64,000 nt of DNA from Balanoglossus misakiensis. Its lineage: Eukaryota > Hemichordata. This document shows, piece by piece, positions 58,448-64,000 of this stretch (positions are counted from its first letter, which is position 1; every line of letters starts with the position of its first letter). The stretch is taken from the NCBI GenBank assembly GCA_040954595.2, contig CM082580.2, forward strand, positions 8,184,001 to 8,248,000, given 5' to 3'. The notes beneath the pieces are model-generated. The model searched no databases. It saw nothing but the letters and a program-made list of their open reading frames with translations, and was not told the DNA's origin. The translations under genes were made by a program, and so were the position numbers.

Positions 58448-59108
58448 GTTGCATATCCCAACATTCACTTTGAGCCCGACCCTCCAGGTTGGTAACAAAA
58501 AATTAATCGGCCGCATCACCAAATATTACCTGTTTGTCTTCCTTTGTTACGCGTTAAAAAACAAGCAAATCACGTAGATACAGCTGGGCTCTCCATATTA
58601 CGTGACCGCCGCAAGTCTCCGAGAGGTCAAAAATGTAGATCCGGATACTCTGTCGTAAACGCTTGATCGATACCATTACCACTGAATGACGACATGATTG
58701 GACTCTGAAATCCCTCCGCGCCCTAAATATAATAAACGATCAAGAATCATTCTTTGTTGAAACTTAATGCATTTTTTCATATAATTGTATGTTTTGTGGT
58801 GTAAGTTCTTTTATTTAAGAATTTGAGTGTTGTTTATCTTGCGTGGACGAAAATGTTATCAGTACTATGTATGGCGCACATGTATACACTTTGCTCGGCC
58901 GGTTTACGTACCAACATTTTGGGCTTCGACTTTATATCGGTTGACACCAACGTATGGTATTACTCATGTAGCCGTCGCATCGTCTTGGGCGAAATTTCGG
59001 GATTTGTTTTAACACAAACTGTCCTTTAGGACACGGGAGACACCTTTCGTATAAGCCACAGGTAGAATTTCCGACGTTGGGCGCCGTACAGTCGCTGTTT
59101 TCACGGAT
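58448..59108. promoter_or_regulatory. Head-to-head promoter region, ACP1-like B / LIX1L
   Basis: 661 bp between divergent start codons, with CpG-containing patches near 58500-58640 and at 58890-59100. No TATA box is obvious for the ACP1 side. Neither transcription start can be fixed from sequence. Confidence 0.45.
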
Positions 59109-63986
<4,878 letters not shown>

Positions 63987-64000
63987 TAGGGTAGAGGTGA

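Overview
The window is nuclear DNA of an invertebrate animal. Genes are split into short exons with GT-AG introns of about 0.1-1.5 kb, intergenic DNA is AT-rich with microsatellites, and the deduced proteins are clear relatives of vertebrate SH3YL1, MASTL, HIKESHI, FAM199X, ACP1 and LIX1L plus two IL-17-type cytokines. An invertebrate deuterostome (hemichordate, lancelet or echinoderm grade) fits best, but a lophotrochozoan cannot be excluded from the sequence alone. Exon boundaries were assembled by hand from splice sites and reading-frame continuity, and all recovered models keep phase across every junction.

Layout. 0.3-4.8 kb: 5' part of an ankyrin-repeat gene on the minus strand, running off the left edge. 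4.8-17.9 kb: a 13 kb stretch with no confident gene, holding two candidate orphan exons, paired RFX X-box motifs, a SINE-like fragment and a hairpin. 18.0-21.6 kb: SH3YL1 (+), whose start codon is split by an intron. 24.8-26.6 kb and 30.1-31.5 kb: two IL-17-like cytokine genes (+) with the same three-exon architecture and TATA promoters, the first also with a consensus kappa-B site. 36.0-42.0 kb: MASTL/Greatwall kinase (+), tail-to-tail with HIKESHI (-) at 42.8-43.8 kb. HIKESHI is head-to-head with FAM199X (+) at 44.6-50.1 kb. 51.7-53.5 kb and 55.7-58.4 kb: two tandem ACP1 (low-molecular-weight protein tyrosine phosphatase) genes (-). The second has two interchangeable 188-nt P-loop exons. 59.1-63.9 kb: start of LIX1L (+), head-to-head with the second ACP1 gene and running off the right edge.

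How the content fits together. Most genes are conserved housekeeping or cell-cycle genes: MASTL restrains PP2A-B55 in mitosis, HIKESHI imports Hsp70 into the nucleus on heat shock, ACP1 enzymes remove phosphotyrosine, and SH3YL1 links phosphoinositides to actin and endosomes. The IL-17 pair is an inducible immune island among them. SH3YL1 and ACP1 are neighbours in the human genome; here they lie about 30 kb apart with the IL-17, MASTL, HIKESHI and FAM199X genes between them.

The most notable observations are the ACP1 exon cassettes set beside a second ACP1 gene, a complete foldback-type transposon with a 9-bp target-site duplication about 150 bp upstream of one ACP1 start codon, a perfect 63-bp-arm palindrome at 32.6 kb, the intron-split ATG of SH3YL1, and the kappa-B/TATA promoter of the first IL-17 gene.
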